Source of the DNA: Plumapathes pennacea
Lineage: Eukaryota; Cnidaria; Anthozoa; Antipatharia; Myriopathidae
Assembly: GCA_964036295.1 (NCBI GenBank)
Contig: OZ038462.1
Span: forward strand, 13,688,440-13,752,439
Length of the DNA: 64,000 bases
Reading direction: 5' to 3'
In this document: piece by piece, positions 12,101-27,343 of the stretch
Numbering within the stretch: the stretch's first letter is position 1
Layout of the letters: every line of letters starts with the position of its first letter
Translations under genes and position numbers: made by a program
Notes under the pieces: model-generated
The model's database searches: none
Seen by the model: the letters and a program-made list of their open reading frames with translations, nothing else
What the model was told of the DNA's origin: nothing

Positions 12101-12920
12101 TCGGCGCGGCCTCCGCAGCTTCTACGGAGCAGGTGCGTGACATCAGGCCTTAAATTTCGCCAAACGTACTGCAACACAATACATTTAGTGATAATAGGAG
12201 AATACAAAGTCTGGCTAGCAAGAGATCTCCTGCCATTTCTTCACATTGCACTCCATAGGCTGATACGAAGTTTAAGGATTCTGATAATCCGTAGTGATAA
12301 ATAATTATTCCTCGGACCTGCTTTCCCTTGGTGTTTTTGTCCTTTGCTTCTTTCTCAATTCTCCTCCTTTCCCTATTCAGCTTTTCTTTTCTTTCGGCTT
12401 TTTCGTACATACAGTGAACTCTCTCTAAGGTAGACATCCCCGGAAATAACATTTAGTGTCTGCCTTAGAGAAGTGTCCGCCTTAGAGACAAAGACAGGTG
12501 CGTTACAGAGAAACAAGTAAAACTCTGCAAGGACTAAATCTGCATGCTGTCTGCCATGGAGAGGTGTCCGCTTAGAGAGAGTTGACTGTAATTGTATCAT
12601 ACCTTCCCTGAACCTCTTCTTTCCTTTTTGCTGTCTGTCTTGTTTTTATCCCTGGTCTTTTCTTCTCCTTTTTCATTACTTTCATTCTTCATCGCTTCTG
12701 TCGAACTGTTCGTTTTCTTCCAGTGTCATGCTTCTCGAGACCTCTCCCTACTTTCCTTCTTTTTTTTTTTTTTTTTTTCTGTTTCGTTTCTCCCCTTACC
12801 TTTCTTTCGTTCTTACCTTTTGACAATGCATTTTTCACCTCTAGATCTTTTCTTCATTTGTTTTATCCCCTGTTATAGGACGAACTGTCCCAGCGGCTGG
12901 CGAAGCTTCGACAGATGTAA
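6167..12920 (+). CDS. CHMP1B: Charged multivesicular body protein 1b (ESCRT-III), 9 coding exons
   Basis: A cytosolic ESCRT-III subunit that polymerises on membranes in endosomal sorting and abscission and recruits MIT-domain proteins such as VPS4 and spastin. Nine exons join in phase: 6167-6185, 6473-6492, 9806-9883, 9994-10062, 10298-10444, 10992-11099, 11374-11417, 12057-12132 and 12879-12920. They give 200 residues; human CHMP1B has 199. The start reads MSSQMEKHLFNLK across a 19-nt coding part and a 20-nt microexon, matching the human N-terminus almost residue for residue. Further conserved blocks are [42 protein letters not shown] and [19 protein letters not shown]. The C-terminus [13 protein letters not shown] is the MIT-interacting motif (MIM1). 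A plus-strand AATAAA at 13509-13514 may be its poly(A) signal. The largest intron (6493-9805) holds several MITEs. Confidence 0.97.
6668..6936. mobile_element. MITE with about 40-bp inverted ends
   Basis: Left end CACGGATTTGAATGCATGAT and onward to TCAGGGCAA is mirrored at 6876-6923 as TTGCCCTGA...ATGCATTCAAACCTGTG. The element sits in CHMP1B intron 2 and has no coding potential. Class is unknown. Confidence 0.75.
7440..8875. mobile_element. MITE copy split by a second, 1.17-kb inverted-repeat element
   Basis: The outer MITE is the same family as 39597-39905, in reverse orientation. Its halves are 7440-7557 (AAGTGGAGGTGAATAGCGGTGG...) and about 8724-8875 (...GCCGCCGGAAGGTGAATAG, TTCACTTGTGTGGTATATAC). 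Between them is an element bounded by GGGTCATTCCACAGTATTT (7559-7577) and its inverse AAATACTGTGGAATGACCC (8709-8727). An ATAT on both sides of the inserted element is a possible target duplication, and removing it restores the sequence seen at 39770-39790. Confidence 0.75.
9383..9752. mobile_element. Inverted-repeat element (MITE) in CHMP1B intron 2
   Basis: The left end GACCTCTTCACATGAGCCCA is mirrored by TGGGCTCATATAAAGAGGCC at the right end. Inside is a strong hairpin, GGCCAGCCCAGTTAACCGAG against CTCGGTTAACCAGGCTGGCC (9470-9531). It ends about 55 bp before exon 3. Confidence 0.7.
11483..11822. mobile_element. Palindromic MITE, family shared with 17399-17690
   Basis: The ends GAGCTGTTTTCAGATGACTG and ACAGTCATCTGAAAAGTGAG are inverted copies, and CCAATC/GATTGG-type segments inside also mirror each other. 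It lies in CHMP1B intron 7. No coding sequence. Confidence 0.8.
12411..12590. mobile_element. MITE of the 'ACAGT-GAACTCTCT' family
   Basis: It begins ACAGTGAACTCTCTCTAAGG and ends CTTAGAGAGAGTTGACTGT. Between them GTCCGCCTTAGAGA-type units recur. Related copies in this window are at 14707-14857, 30698-30887 and 56483-56831. Confidence 0.75.
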
Positions 12921-14942
12921 CAGATGTAAGATGTAACTTGTGTGAACATAAGGTTGAAAATCCAAGCTGTGGGCATCAAACTAACTCTAAAACTAACCAA
13001 GTTCATAAGTGTTCTTATAAGTATACTATTCTGGGCGCAAATATTCAAGTATTTCTCCCAATAGAACTTTGAAGCAAACTACTGTACATTCTTAATATTT
13101 TAGTCATCATCAAAATTATGTGCAAATAGACTGATTTCAAAACTGTGGAAGACTCGCAAACACATCCACAGCTATTGCAAGCCTATAAACCAAATTGAAC
13201 AACTGTGCCCTAAGCTTAGAATGGTGCTAATACTGTAGTTTCATCGGAACGCGAAGATTGTATGACCGTTTGAACCCGAAAATCACGATTTCACAGAATG
13301 GGATCTTTGCTGCACTTAAGAGATGGCATTGAACAGAGCTTTCTGTACATCTTATTGGTCAGGAGCCTTTGTTTTGGTAAAGAAAGTGTGCCATTCTTGT
13401 TTTTGTCTTGTTTAACTTCAAAATGTTCCTGCATGTACCTAAACCTTGTTTAGGTACATGTTATGTGTTTCCGCATTTTAAAGTAACTTTAGTATCAGTA
13501 AAAGTATCAATAAAAATTCATCCATGTTTCAAGTTGCAGCGACATGTTGCACGAAGTACAAACTTGATTCTACTTCGTGCATGATATTATGGTGCAACTT
13601 TCAACGCAAAAATGTTGCCCGTTTTACCACCTAAGAAGTTGGACGCTTATTTGGACAGAATTTTATTTTATTTTTTTCTGAACTGCACGAGCCTTCCCAG
13701 TGTTTGAAACTCGTACGTTTACTTCATCTTTACTCCATTTTTACAAAAATATATGCAAAAAGTATTCTTCCGGCAATGCAACGGTGAACACGAAAGCTAA
13801 ATTATAAACTTTGCTTTTGGCGCTCAAAATACATTGTGAAACTAGCGGGAGAACCGCCACGCATGAACGCACGCTGGTATATTTCTGTAGTTTTGTTTCG
13901 AAATTTACTACTCAAATTGAATGTTTCAACAAAACAAAATTGACAATACAATTCTGTTTTACAAGTGACTCGAGATACTATAGTAACTCAAGAAAGTTTG
14001 TATTAAAATGTCTGGTTTTTCCGAATTAGGAGCCCTTGTCTCGGTCTTTGACGATTGACAACCGAACGGTCCACATGCATGCACATACTGTATTTGATAA
14101 AGCAGGTTAAAATTTAGGCAGCCGTTGGCTGATGTGGACCTGCAGTGCTCAAAGTGATCTTGGTTTTCAAGAGTTTTGAAGTAAGGGGTTAGGCCATACC
14201 CTGTACCGCCATGCCTTGTACGCACGTTAGTCAGACGCCAGAAGCTTAGCCTTTGAACATACTTTCTTGGTTGGGGTTCAATTGACTTTTGAGCCGAACA
14301 AAATAACAAAAATGCCCGTGATCCTATGCGCGCCGTGCACTCGGCTCTTGCACTGACGTTGCATTGTGTACGAATTTCGCCACAGGTGGTTTAGTGACCT
14401 TTTAGGCGCCATGTCCCAAAGTATTACCGAGACCTGAATAGGTCTTTCTCTAAAGTCCATTCTGTGAAGCGTATTCGTATTGCTGAAATTAACGTCGTCT
14501 TTTCTAATCCAACATGGCCGGCACGCCTTAATTCACAAGGATTTATGGTCTTTTAACATTGTCGTTGATTGGCTGAGAAAAAATGTCCCATCGTGCACGT
14601 GGATTGCAGTAGTGTACATATCTAAACGTACCGTATGGTATGCGTCCTCGTTATAAGACTATGGAAAAAATGAAACAACAGCAGTGCAAGGTAGAACAGT
14701 TTATTGCAGTAAACTTACTCTGAGACGCACACCCTTGAGATCATAGTTCAGTTAGAGTAAAATAACTGAAGAAACGGCAGAGACCGCTCTACCAGGTGTC
14801 CGTCTTAGAGAGGTGTCCGTCTGAGGGGTTTCCGTTTAGAGAGAGAGTTCACTGTAGTATTGTTAAACCTAAAGTAGAAGTCTGTTAGGTGAAGAGTTTA
14901 CGCTACTAATGAGGCCAGTACAAGTACCGTGCCTTGCAACAG
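12921..14942. other. Intergenic, CHMP1B and ShKT-gene 3' flanks (tail to tail)
   Basis: No exon recognised. AATAAA on the plus strand at 13509-13514 fits the CHMP1B 3' end, and AATAAA on the minus strand at 14700-14705 fits the ShKT gene. A diverged repeat at about 13800-14060 resembles 36955-37215: both have CTTTGCTTTTGGC, CAAAATACAT and later a TGTCTCGGT segment. Another MITE (14707-14857) lies next to the ShKT gene. Confidence 0.6.
14707..14857. mobile_element. MITE of the 'ACAGT-GAACTCTCT' family, diverged
   Basis: The right end TTTAGAGAGAGAGTTCACTG is well kept. The left end (AGTAAACTTACTCTGAGACG) is diverged. Two GTCCGTCT/GAGAGG units precede the right end. Confidence 0.6.
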
Positions 14943-16645
14943 TCAGCTACAAAGATTGCACGTCTTAGGACAACTTTTTCGAACAGCATCGTACGAATCA
15001 CAGTACTGCTTGTTCTTTTCACACTCCTCAGCATTTGCGTCCTCGCAAACAGTCGGGGCTAGAAACAGAAAGATACAAATAAATAACCGACAGACAGGCA
15101 CTAAAGAGACAACGAGATCAAGAGGGAGGGAGATGGGGAAAGGACTGAGAAAGAGTACAGCTAACAGAGCAGGGGCGAATCCAGGAGCAGAAAATCTGAT
15201 CGGGTGCGAGATTCTAGAGGGAAAAGTTTTTGAGATTGGGCTCTCTAAAACGCCTTTTTTTGGAGAACTAAATTTCAAAACTCTGACCGGTTTTCGTAAA
15301 CCGGTGTAAACTGGTTTGGGTTCTTAAGTTGTCCCTGCAGATATCTGCAAAACTAATTAACAAGGCCAAGAGGAACAGAAAGAGACTAAACTAAAGAAAA
15401 AAAACTAGTAATTCAGAATAAAAAATTCAGCTAGAAGCTGGTGGGGCCATGTTGGTGGAAGATCTGTAGAAAACAGACTGGTTCGGAAGGGAAAATCCGA
15501 GTTGCCTCCTCGGACGAAAAAGCTTCCTACTACTGCCGGCCGTGGAGATCGAACCCACGACTTCCTGGTTAGTGCTTCATCACGGATTCTGGTCCACCAC
15601 CCCAGACCGCTCGGCCGCTGAACCAGTCCGTTACGAGCCGACAGACATTACGAGAAAGCGGGCACAGAAAACTGAGACAGGAGACAGTAAGGTGAAGAGA
15701 GAAAGGTGAATAGAAGACAGAAGTTAAGAGACATACAGCCAGCTGTAAGACTAGAAGAGAAAAAGATGAACAGAAGACATGCAGAAAGAGAGACAACAAA
15801 CAGAGACATAGAGAATGGAAAACACTACATTTTGACTGCGTCAGCGAAGAGAATAACCCGTGTAGTGAATCGGCTTTGTCGGCAAGGACGGCCAGCGCTC
15901 GAACCTCAGCTTCAATTCATCGAACTAGGCGTTTTTCTTTATTCAAATGGCAGTGTTTTGGTATTCTTTTGTAGAAAAGATGATCCTATCATCTGTTGTA
16001 AGTGTGAGAAGGCAGAGATGAAGAGAATAAAGTAAACGGGACAAGCAAAGGACGAAACTGTACTTTGTGGACTTTGATTGCTGGGTAGGCTCAGTCCCCA
16101 ACCGTCGGTGTTTTGATCGGCGCCCGCGGTCATGGTAGGGAAGATCTCGGGCGCCGAAACACCGCTGGCTGGTGACTGAGCCTAATTGCCGGGCTGAGGG
16201 ATAAAAATTGAATCACATGGCTCATTTTTGTCTTACCTTCCGTTAACCTGTACACGTAGTTGGCCAAGTTTTTTCCAAAACAAATGACTGAGTCATTTTT
16301 GACATGAGATTTGCCGCAGCGTTTAAACTTCTGGTTGCTGCATCTCTTTGAGGGGCCCCATTGATCGTAAGTCACATCAGGCTTTGTTCCCGTCCAACAT
16401 TCAGCAATATGCTGTAGACCAAAGTAGTCCGATCCTTTTTGGCGCGCTATCGCGGCACATACACATGTCAATCTAAAAACAACAACAACAGCAACAGCAA
16501 CGACAGCTTTATCAGTTGATAGAGCGACTTTTACTTACTGTACTTTTGGTCGACTTTGGAAAAGTCATTGTATGCTTTATCTGGTTAATATTCACCATGG
16601 GTGTCATTATATTTAGAGTATTGAGTGTACCCCTCAATAAAAATG

Positions 16646-16731
<86 letters not shown>

Positions 16732-18177
16732 TATTATTATTATTATTACTATTATTACTATTATTAATATCATTAATATTATTATCTCAGCTCAAATGAT
16801 TTAGTGGTATGCTATACAACAACAATAACAACAACAGCGAAAAGTTTATTGACATAACGGACTGTTTTCGTCATAGGCTTGCGTTGGCTGCGCTTTTTGA
16901 AAATGGTTTGGTAGATTTCTTGGCTAATAACCAGAAGAACGCAAAGCGTGATTGCAATCTGCTCACGCAGGCAACTATGTAGCATTTCCTCGCTTTATAG
17001 TTCTGTTCAACGAATTGTTTCATGCAATTCCCGCTGTTTTAAACAGAAATTCGCTACCATCAATTCACCTTTTTAGCCAAGCGTCTAGATTATTCCAGTC
17101 GATTCCGCCACGGAAGCTCTTGTACTCAATGAACGCTCGCATCCTTTTGTCTTTGTAGCAACCCACTTTGGCAAAGTCCTTGTCGCACTCAAGGTCTTCT
17201 GATAAAACGAGATGAGAACGATTTAGGGATTTCTTTAAGCTTCCTCAGGACAAGAAAAGATATGGCTTCTATGGCATGAACTTATTTTTGTTGAACAAAC
17301 GCGTCAAATTATCCATACAGCCAAATGTCAGAGCTGTACAGCAACCAGCTAAATGAGCCGACCCCATCATGAGAAAAAGCGAGTGTAGGAATTAGCCGGA
17401 GCCGTTTTCGGATGACTGCCGAAAATAACCGCGTGATTACTTTGGTTTTGGGTTTGCTACGCTTTCGGATTGGTACAAAACAAGTTTTGCAGCATTCTCA
17501 GTGTCCATTTAGGGGTAAAAGCAAAAACCTTTTATTGTAATTATGGCAATTGCGTTTCAATCGTACTGCTAATTGTTTTCTTTTTTGTAGTACTGATTGG
17601 TTGAATTTTTTACAGCCTCAGTCAGTAGTTTGTGATCGGCTGTGTACTTACTTTGGCTTTGGCCGGTCGATAGTCATCCGGAAACAGCTCTAAACAAGTG
17701 TAACCTTTCACAAGAAAGAGCGTGTTGATATTTGTTTCATGGTGCAGCTGTAGATCAAATAAACAAGTAAACTCCATCACGCGAGAAAAAGCTTGTTAAA
17801 ATCAGTTGCATGGTCGCGTATAGTCAAGTTTCAATGAAGCAAATTGAATTATAGACTTCCTTGTCAGTCTCGATAAACACGCTCTGTGTTTCAGTTATGT
17901 TCATAAAAAGGGCCCTCTCAACCACAGTTCTTTGCGCCCCAAAACCCTTGTTCCGCCATTTTTAGGTCTCCCGAGTTCGAAAGATAATCTAGCGTAAAAG
18001 TGCTATTTATTAGGTTTTTTCGTGTTTGGAATTAAATTCAGCTTTAGACTTTTTAGTATTTCTGGTCCGGAGTTTAACCTGAAACGAATAACGTGTTCGC
18101 TTACCTGGTATAAATCCTGTTACACTGCAGCAAAAGACAAGGAAGACACAGCACACAAACCAATTGGACGGCATCAT
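14943..18177 (-). CDS. Secreted cysteine-rich protein: WSC-like region plus C-terminal ShKT domain, 4 exons
   Basis: Exons 18105-18177, 17069-17198, 16237-16472 and 14943-15058 join in phase at GT-AG sites and give 184 residues. Exon 1 is a signal peptide (MMPSNWFVCCVFLVFCC, then VTG). Residues about 30-146 contain VGCYKDKRMRAF, GIDWNNLD and YFGLQHIAECWTG, which resembles the carbohydrate-associated WSC fold (GCY...YFGLQ..EC). The last exon is a ShKT domain with six cysteines at residues 151, 159, 166, 176, 180 and 183, ending two residues from the stop. The ShKT fold is found in cnidarian channel blockers but also in many enzymes and matrix proteins, so toxicity should not be assumed. Possible roles are extracellular or skeletal matrix, mucus or nematocyst protein. 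Another upstream in-frame ATG at 18198 is possible. No symbol is assigned. Confidence 0.85.
15405..15620 (-). mobile_element. tRNA-derived SINE, tRNA-Leu-like head
   Basis: It lies in the last intron of the ShKT gene. On the minus strand, 15620 down to 15536 reads like a tRNA: an A box CGGCCGAGCGGTCT (15605-15618), a long variable part, then a B box GGGTTCGATCTCC (15544-15556). The GGCCGAGCGGTC A box is typical of tRNA-Leu/Ser. The acceptor stem is not a proper tRNA stem, so I call a SINE head. The body continues to about 15405 with TTTTTTATTCTG-like sequence. Confidence 0.6.
16648..16785. repeat. (TTA)n microsatellite
   Basis: About 135 bp of TTA repeats with a few interruptions, in an intron of the ShKT gene. 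Tyrosine- or isoleucine-only open frames here are artefacts. Confidence 0.97.
17399..17690. mobile_element. Palindromic MITE, family of 11483-11822
   Basis: Ends GGAGCCGTTTTCGGATGACT and AGTCATCCGGAAACAGCTC are inverted copies and match the other member with scattered changes. It sits in intron 1 of the ShKT gene. Confidence 0.8.
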
Positions 18178-19387
18178 TTTTTGCGGATTCCCTGGCAACA
18201 GTAAAAAGCTGAAAACTGAAATTAAAATAGAATATTATAGCCACATCAATGCCACAAAGTACGCATGCGCGATAGGTACTGTTTTAAAGTTATGGAAATG
18301 ACATCTAGTTTCAGCCAGCAGTGCACTTTCTGTATTTGCTCAGAGGATCGGGTTGCTGATGTTTTGAAATGCACGAAAGTTTACAAAGGAAATAAATGGA
18401 CATAAATAACACTGTCTTGACACATGAGACAAAACAGGACGAAAAGTGACAGAAATCATCGTTAGTATTCAAGGACAGCGTGCCAACATAATTGCCGTAC
18501 GACCGTGGTGGCCGGCGGTTTGTACGGGAATTGTTTTAATTTGTCGCAAGTGACATGCAAACACAACTGCAGCCCTTACAGGCCCCACGCAAGCTCGCTC
18601 GTTTTCATTTCATTCAAGGCCCCATCGATCTTGTGCTTATGCCCCCGTTTGTTGCTTGCAACGCTCGTGACAAACAGGCTTCGTCGAAGCCTCAAGCTTG
18701 GTTTTCACTGGCAAGCGACGCAAGCATAGTAACAGGCTCTAGCACATCAAGACATTGTATGCGTCATTTCATGACGAACGATTTCACCCGAGGTTTACCG
18801 CCGGCACCAGAGTAAAACAAGTTGCAACTCGCATGTCACACATTTAACAAGTTGCACTGACAAAACCACGCAACGTTGCGAAAAATACCGCACGAATAAC
18901 TACTTACCTTATGAAATCATTCAGAAACTTGATCGGAGAACCCAGCTTTGAAGACTGACGAGTGTATTATTTTGTTGAATAAATAAATACGCTAATTTTC
19001 TGGCGCAAAAGCGGCAAAAGCGGCAATAGCTCAATGCGGCCTGGACACTCTCCAGGGGCGGATCCAGGTAAAAATCTGCCAACAGTTTCCATATCATGGG
19101 AGCGCTGAAGGCGCGTGTCCGCTTCTTATAGAATCATATAGTGTTGACTAGTTTGAGCAATCAGTGTAAAAACTAGGCTTCGACGTACAGAGAAGGCGAT
19201 CTTACAGCAACCCTATTTTCCCAATTTTCAAGCTAACTTACGGTGACACCTTGCGCAATCGATTAAGTCCCATCGCCATAAGTTGTGGGCCCACCAAATA
19301 TCACAAAGAAGGTTGTTTCTAGTCAAACAAGAGTGTGTCGTCTTTGAGGTCCCATGTTCATAAAGTACTTTTGTTATCGTTACTTAT

Positions 19388-19632
19388 ACCCTATTCACAC
19401 CGCTAAACCTGTTTAATTAAACCAGGTTTACTAGACTGCGTTTTCTAAAACCTGTTTTGATTTTGTGTTAATTACACAACATTTTACACCACCTCGCGCA
19501 GGTTGTTTAGTTGGACGGTTTTCAAGCAGTTTAGCTTTGCCGTGCGCGCATTATGAAGGGCCGACCTAACTAAACAAGTTGTATTAGACACCTTGTAAAC
19601 AGGTTTAAGCATTGGCGTGAACGAGGTATTAA
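19388..19632. mobile_element. MITE with AACCTGTTTA ends
   Basis: Left CACACCGCTAAACCTGTTTA and right TAAACAGGTTTAAGCATTGG with GGCGTGAACGAGG form imperfect inverted ends. No coding potential. Confidence 0.55.
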
Positions 19633-20964
19633 ACCGCTTTAGAGTCACTACAGGCGCAGAAACTGAAGCAGTAAGAGTTTTGCACTGCACCCTGGGAACT
19701 TTGAGATCACGTGGGTTTAGGCAACGTGTCGTCGGGAAAGTTTAAAACTCGAAATTGTTTGTACCTTCCCAATGGGATATAAATCTGTTGAAATGATTTT
19801 AAATTGAGTAACAGTAGTAACTGTTACACGCAATTTGCACGCAATTTGAAAGCCACTTTTTTCGGTAGAATTCCAATTTAAGTTGACATGGCTTGGTTTT
19901 GCTTAAATTCATTAATAATCGTAAATTGGACACCGATCGTGTTTGGTCTTATTATATTTAAAAAAAATTTGTTATCGGTTCAGCGCAACGCTGAGCTAAT
20001 CCAAAGGACTTAAAGAAACCAACTCTTTATTTTTCACGTTAAATGCGGAACAAAAGAACTTACACGTTTGCTTAAGTTTTGCGCTCACTTCAGGGTCTCA
20101 TCGATTTCAAATTAATCTTGAAGAACAGCCCAGGTTTCTTCGTTACCAAATCGAATATACTCGATAGTCGATATACTGTGAATTATTTTCATTAATCAGT
20201 TAAGCAATCAGTTTGTAAATTAATGATTAACTGTCCAAAGGATTCATGTTTATTCCGTAAAACTTGCTATCAGTTCTGATAAAGAGAAAGAGAGCCGAAA
20301 GTGTGTGTTTTCACGTCGAACTAGCAGCTCAGATTCAAGTGGCAGTGTTATGATAATAAGGTTTTCTAAAAACGATGCTCCTATCATTCTGTTGTAAAAT
20401 AATCCATATTTATACCTAAATTGCTCACAAGTGATCCTTAAAAACTCAAATTTGTCAAATTTGTCCGATTTCCTTTCCCACACCTGGCAACAGTTTGACA
20501 TATCTAATATGCTACTATTAGAATAGATTAACTTTAACCCCTGCTGCATTGTTTCTGTCCAAATCCAATCCTATTAAATTAATTTTCAAACTTTGCGCTT
20601 TAAAAAGATAAGTCCAAAATTAAAAGAGGACAATAGCTACTCAAAATTCACAACGTGGATGCTGTAAACCAAAAATATTTAGAGTGCTCACACTTTTTAT
20701 AGGTCTCACCAAGAAGTCACATTTGGCAGTTTAGGAGCTGTTTGAAGTTTTTTAGGTTAAGTAAAACTGATTCGTTTTCAGCATGCATGCATGCAGATTA
20801 TAAACATAACATATGGCCGACTGTGATTTCACCAGTTACTTCTACCACAACCTGCTCATCAGCCACTTTTTTGTTCTCAAAAGATTTACCAGAATTGATT
20901 TATATGTCAACTGTGCCACGCGATGTGTACTGACGGGTGTTGTCAACTGTTGGATATTTCAAAG

Positions 20965-20966
<2 letters not shown>

Positions 20967-21006
<40 letters not shown>

Positions 21007-21080
21007 AAGAAAGAAACAGAAAAAGAAAAAAGAAAAAAGAAAAAAGAAAAAAGAAAAAAGAAAAAAGAAAAAAGAAAAAC
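20967..21080. repeat. Poly-A tract grading into (GAAAAAA)n
   Basis: About 37 A residues followed by roughly ten GAAAAAA-type units. It may mark the tail of a retroposed element, but no body was recognised. Confidence 0.9.
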
Positions 21081-21981
21081 ACGTTCAAGCAAAACGAAAC
21101 TTTTCTCATTCCTGTATCGGTTTATACACGAGCTCCAGTGTTTCTTCGACCGCTTCGAGATAATTGTCTTTTTACAAGACGATGCCAGGTCATCACTCAA
21201 CCAAAAATTAATGTGAACCACTAATTAGTGTACACTGAACCATTATTTGATAACTTTGTGTCGCAAAAAAGCTCCGAAAGATATTTACACCGAGCAAACG
21301 ATGTCTTTCGTGACTCCGATCCCATGAAAATTTAATTCCACGCGAACACATCCGAAAACTTGAGAGAGTGACTGTCGGACTGATATACGATTCGCAGATG
21401 AAGGTAAAACCTTCGCTCAAGCTTGACAAATTCGATCAAAAGAAACCCCGAACCTAAAGTAAAAAGCTTACTTACCTTTGTATCGACGAACTAGCAATTT
21501 ATTGGTGTGCTAACAAACGTGGCCACTTTAAAGATATATTTCGACATTCAGGACTAATTAATTAAAGGTAAATCAGTATACTCTTAATGAAATAATTTAA
21601 TCTCTATTCATAGTATCTTTAATTATTTCAACGTCCCGATAACTGTCACACCTTGATTAGAAAATTAGAAAAAATAAATAAATAAAAATAAATAAAACAA
21701 TAACAGGATATCGAATGCTCCGCGGGGTTGGCCATAACAAATTGGTTTTGATATTTTTTGTGCACTTTTGTTTGTTTAAACGTTATTTAGCAACCAATAT
21801 CTCAACGGGCGTTGTTTCATCATTCAACCAAAGTTGTCAGAAAAGTAAAAACAAACGTAAGAACCTGCGAAAAGCAATTAAGTTCCAATTTCGTTTTAAT
21901 CGCTGAAACTGTCTGTTATTCTTGGCAGTGATGGCAGTGATCGATAGATCGCACCTAAACCGAGATAGAAAATACTAATTA

Positions 21982-24936
<2,955 letters not shown>

Positions 24937-25341
24937 CTTGCAAAAGCGGGAAATGATGCCAACGATATCCTCACTAGTGAGGATATGGAAAATACGCCAC
25001 TCGGGTCCCGGATGTAGTTTCGTATGGATTTTACGCACGGTATATTTTCCAGTAAAACACTCGTGTCTATATAATAAACTAGACTGGCAGTGCCAGGGTA
25101 CTCATGCCGGGTATGATGTTTCATAAGGAATAATATTTTCAATGAGTGATTTGCTTTTGTCTTGAGTGATCGTTTTTGCCGGGAGCATTTTGAACTTGCT
25201 TTCCGATGCACGTGACAATACTGGTGTGACGCTTGCTATATATAACCTGGCAACCTTGTTGAGTTAATTTCCAAGCCGACATGTTTTGTGGAGGAACTGT
25301 GTTGTCATTTTGTAATGGGATTGACTGGGGAAATAGCCTTT

Positions 25342-25548
25342 TATTATATACATACTGAGACATACTCACGAAAAAGCCATATCGTAAAATTTCGTACGCA
25401 AATGAGTTCTAGCCAATGAGAGGCCGCGAACGACGCTTTTCACACGTGAAAAAAATCGTTCGTCCAATCACAAGCTGCGAACGACGATTTTTCACTACTT
25501 TTAAAGGGTTTCCCGGTCCCATCATAAATGTCTCAGTATGTATATAAT
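25342..25548. mobile_element. MITE with TATATACATACTGAGACAT ends
   Basis: TATTATATACATACTGAGAC is mirrored by GTCTCAGTATGTATATAATA. Inside are two GCGAACGACG copies beside CCAATCA. Confidence 0.75.
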
Positions 25549-25561
25549 AAACAGAAAACAT

Positions 25562-25698
25562 CATGGAAAGTGCTTTGTACAGTTTTTATTCACTCGTTGT
25601 TTCGTATCATAAAACTCACTCGCTCGCAAAGCCTCGCTCGTTCGTTTTATGATACTTCACAACTCGTGAATAAAAACCGTACGCGCGCACTTTCCATG
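25562..25698. mobile_element. Palindromic foldback element
   Basis: CATGGAAAGTGC...ACAGTTTTTATTCACTCGTT is mirrored by AACTCGTGAATAAAAACCGT...GCACTTTCCATG, with a short CGCTCGCAAAGCCTCGCTCG loop. A single hairpin of 137 bp. Confidence 0.8.
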
Positions 25699-25699
25699 A

Positions 25700-27292
25700 A
25701 GTAATCTCTATATCTCATGTTGGAATGCTTTTAGAACATGATGCCCGGTATCACTTTCGGCTATCTGTAGTGCCCACATCCCATAAAACTGGTGACTCAC
25801 ACCTATCAACCGACTGCACAGTGGTGAAGTTGCTGCGTCATCTCCACTGGAGTTCTCGTCTTGATACTACCGGGTTGCAACGAAAACGAAGACCTATGAC
25901 CCGGAAAACGAAGACCCTAACAGCAACAACAAATAGCTTTTCTCAGTGCCACTCTCTTTAATATTGCTTGTTTATGCCTATCTCTGAAGCAGATGTTGGA
26001 ATTTTTGCGTATGTATCATGCACAAGTAGCTGTAATAACAGCTTTTTAGTCTTATCTTGTCTTTGCTAATCTTCCCAGCGTGTGCATCATGTTCAAGTAG
26101 CTGTAATTGACAGCTTTTCAGACTTATCTCTGCAGCACATTAAAACATGATACTTCCCATTTTATTTGCCCGGTGGTGAAGTTGCTTGTTTCGTATGAAA
26201 ACGCCATCTCGGAAGTTACACATCCTACATGTACAAGTCTGATACACAAGTATGTTCAAGACTGCTATGCATTAAGCTTTAATGCAAAATTCTGGGTCGA
26301 TACGAAATTAATCTCTATCGGAAGCTGCAGACGTTTGAATACCGTGACAACAAAGGCGTGCATCACGCTTGTGGAGCGAACATTAGGCTCGGATAGTCGG
26401 ATATCAACCTTGAGCTTTTGACGACTTCGAGGTAATTAGTGACAAATATTCTCGATGTAATAGCCTGCCGGTCTCCCCTGCTTTCGTTAAAGCGGCGTGA
26501 GTGAAAGCTAAGTAGCTGATGATTAGGCATTCCATAATACCCTCGTGACATTTCATTGACAGATCTTGTATCTCTCGCGTGATATTTGCCTCAAACCTAT
26601 TAGTAATTTAGTATCCTCAGACAATAAACAAAGAACCTTTACTTCACGCAAAACGAAGTTAAACGCCGACTGTTCGTATACGCCGCACGTTACACAGCGG
26701 CCCCGAGTTTCCGACAAAGGGAGACGCTCTGCCCGCAGGGTAAATTCGAGTTCAAGTTTTATTAAGTTTCACCACGTCTTCCGCTTATTCGATGTTCTTC
26801 CACACAAATATTGCTCAGAACACAGATACATTGGTTGAAGCGGTATCTATAATCGAGCATTTGCACTCGGGAATGTTAAAACGACGCGAATCACGTACGG
26901 CCGAGTGAAACTTGTTTATACATTCTCAGACGCTTCATTTACGACAGAAAGAATATTGCAAAGCAAGATAATTCCAACATAATCTTCCGAGCGACTGGGA
27001 CTGCCAGATTCAGTTCATGACGGCGCATCAATATTATTGCTTCTGAAGCGGAGCAGACTAGTAAAGTTGAAGGCGCATATTAGCTATCCGTTTAAACAAA
27101 AGTCGCTACCACAAGGAAAACCATACATTGACACTTGTCTTTCTCTCTCTTCAAGTGCTCGCCAATAACAAGTAGGTCATCACAATTACGTGATCGCCAA
27201 CGACCAATTACCGTGTGCAGATTCTCGACGGAGGAAAAAAAAATTAACGACCTGCATTGCTAGACTCATCGCCCCCCAGGGGGCATGAGTAA

Positions 27293-27343
<51 letters not shown>

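Noticed and set aside
15536-15620. A possible tRNA-Leu gene on the minus strand.
   Set aside because: Good A and B boxes but no paired acceptor stem or proper anticodon arm; better explained as a SINE head.
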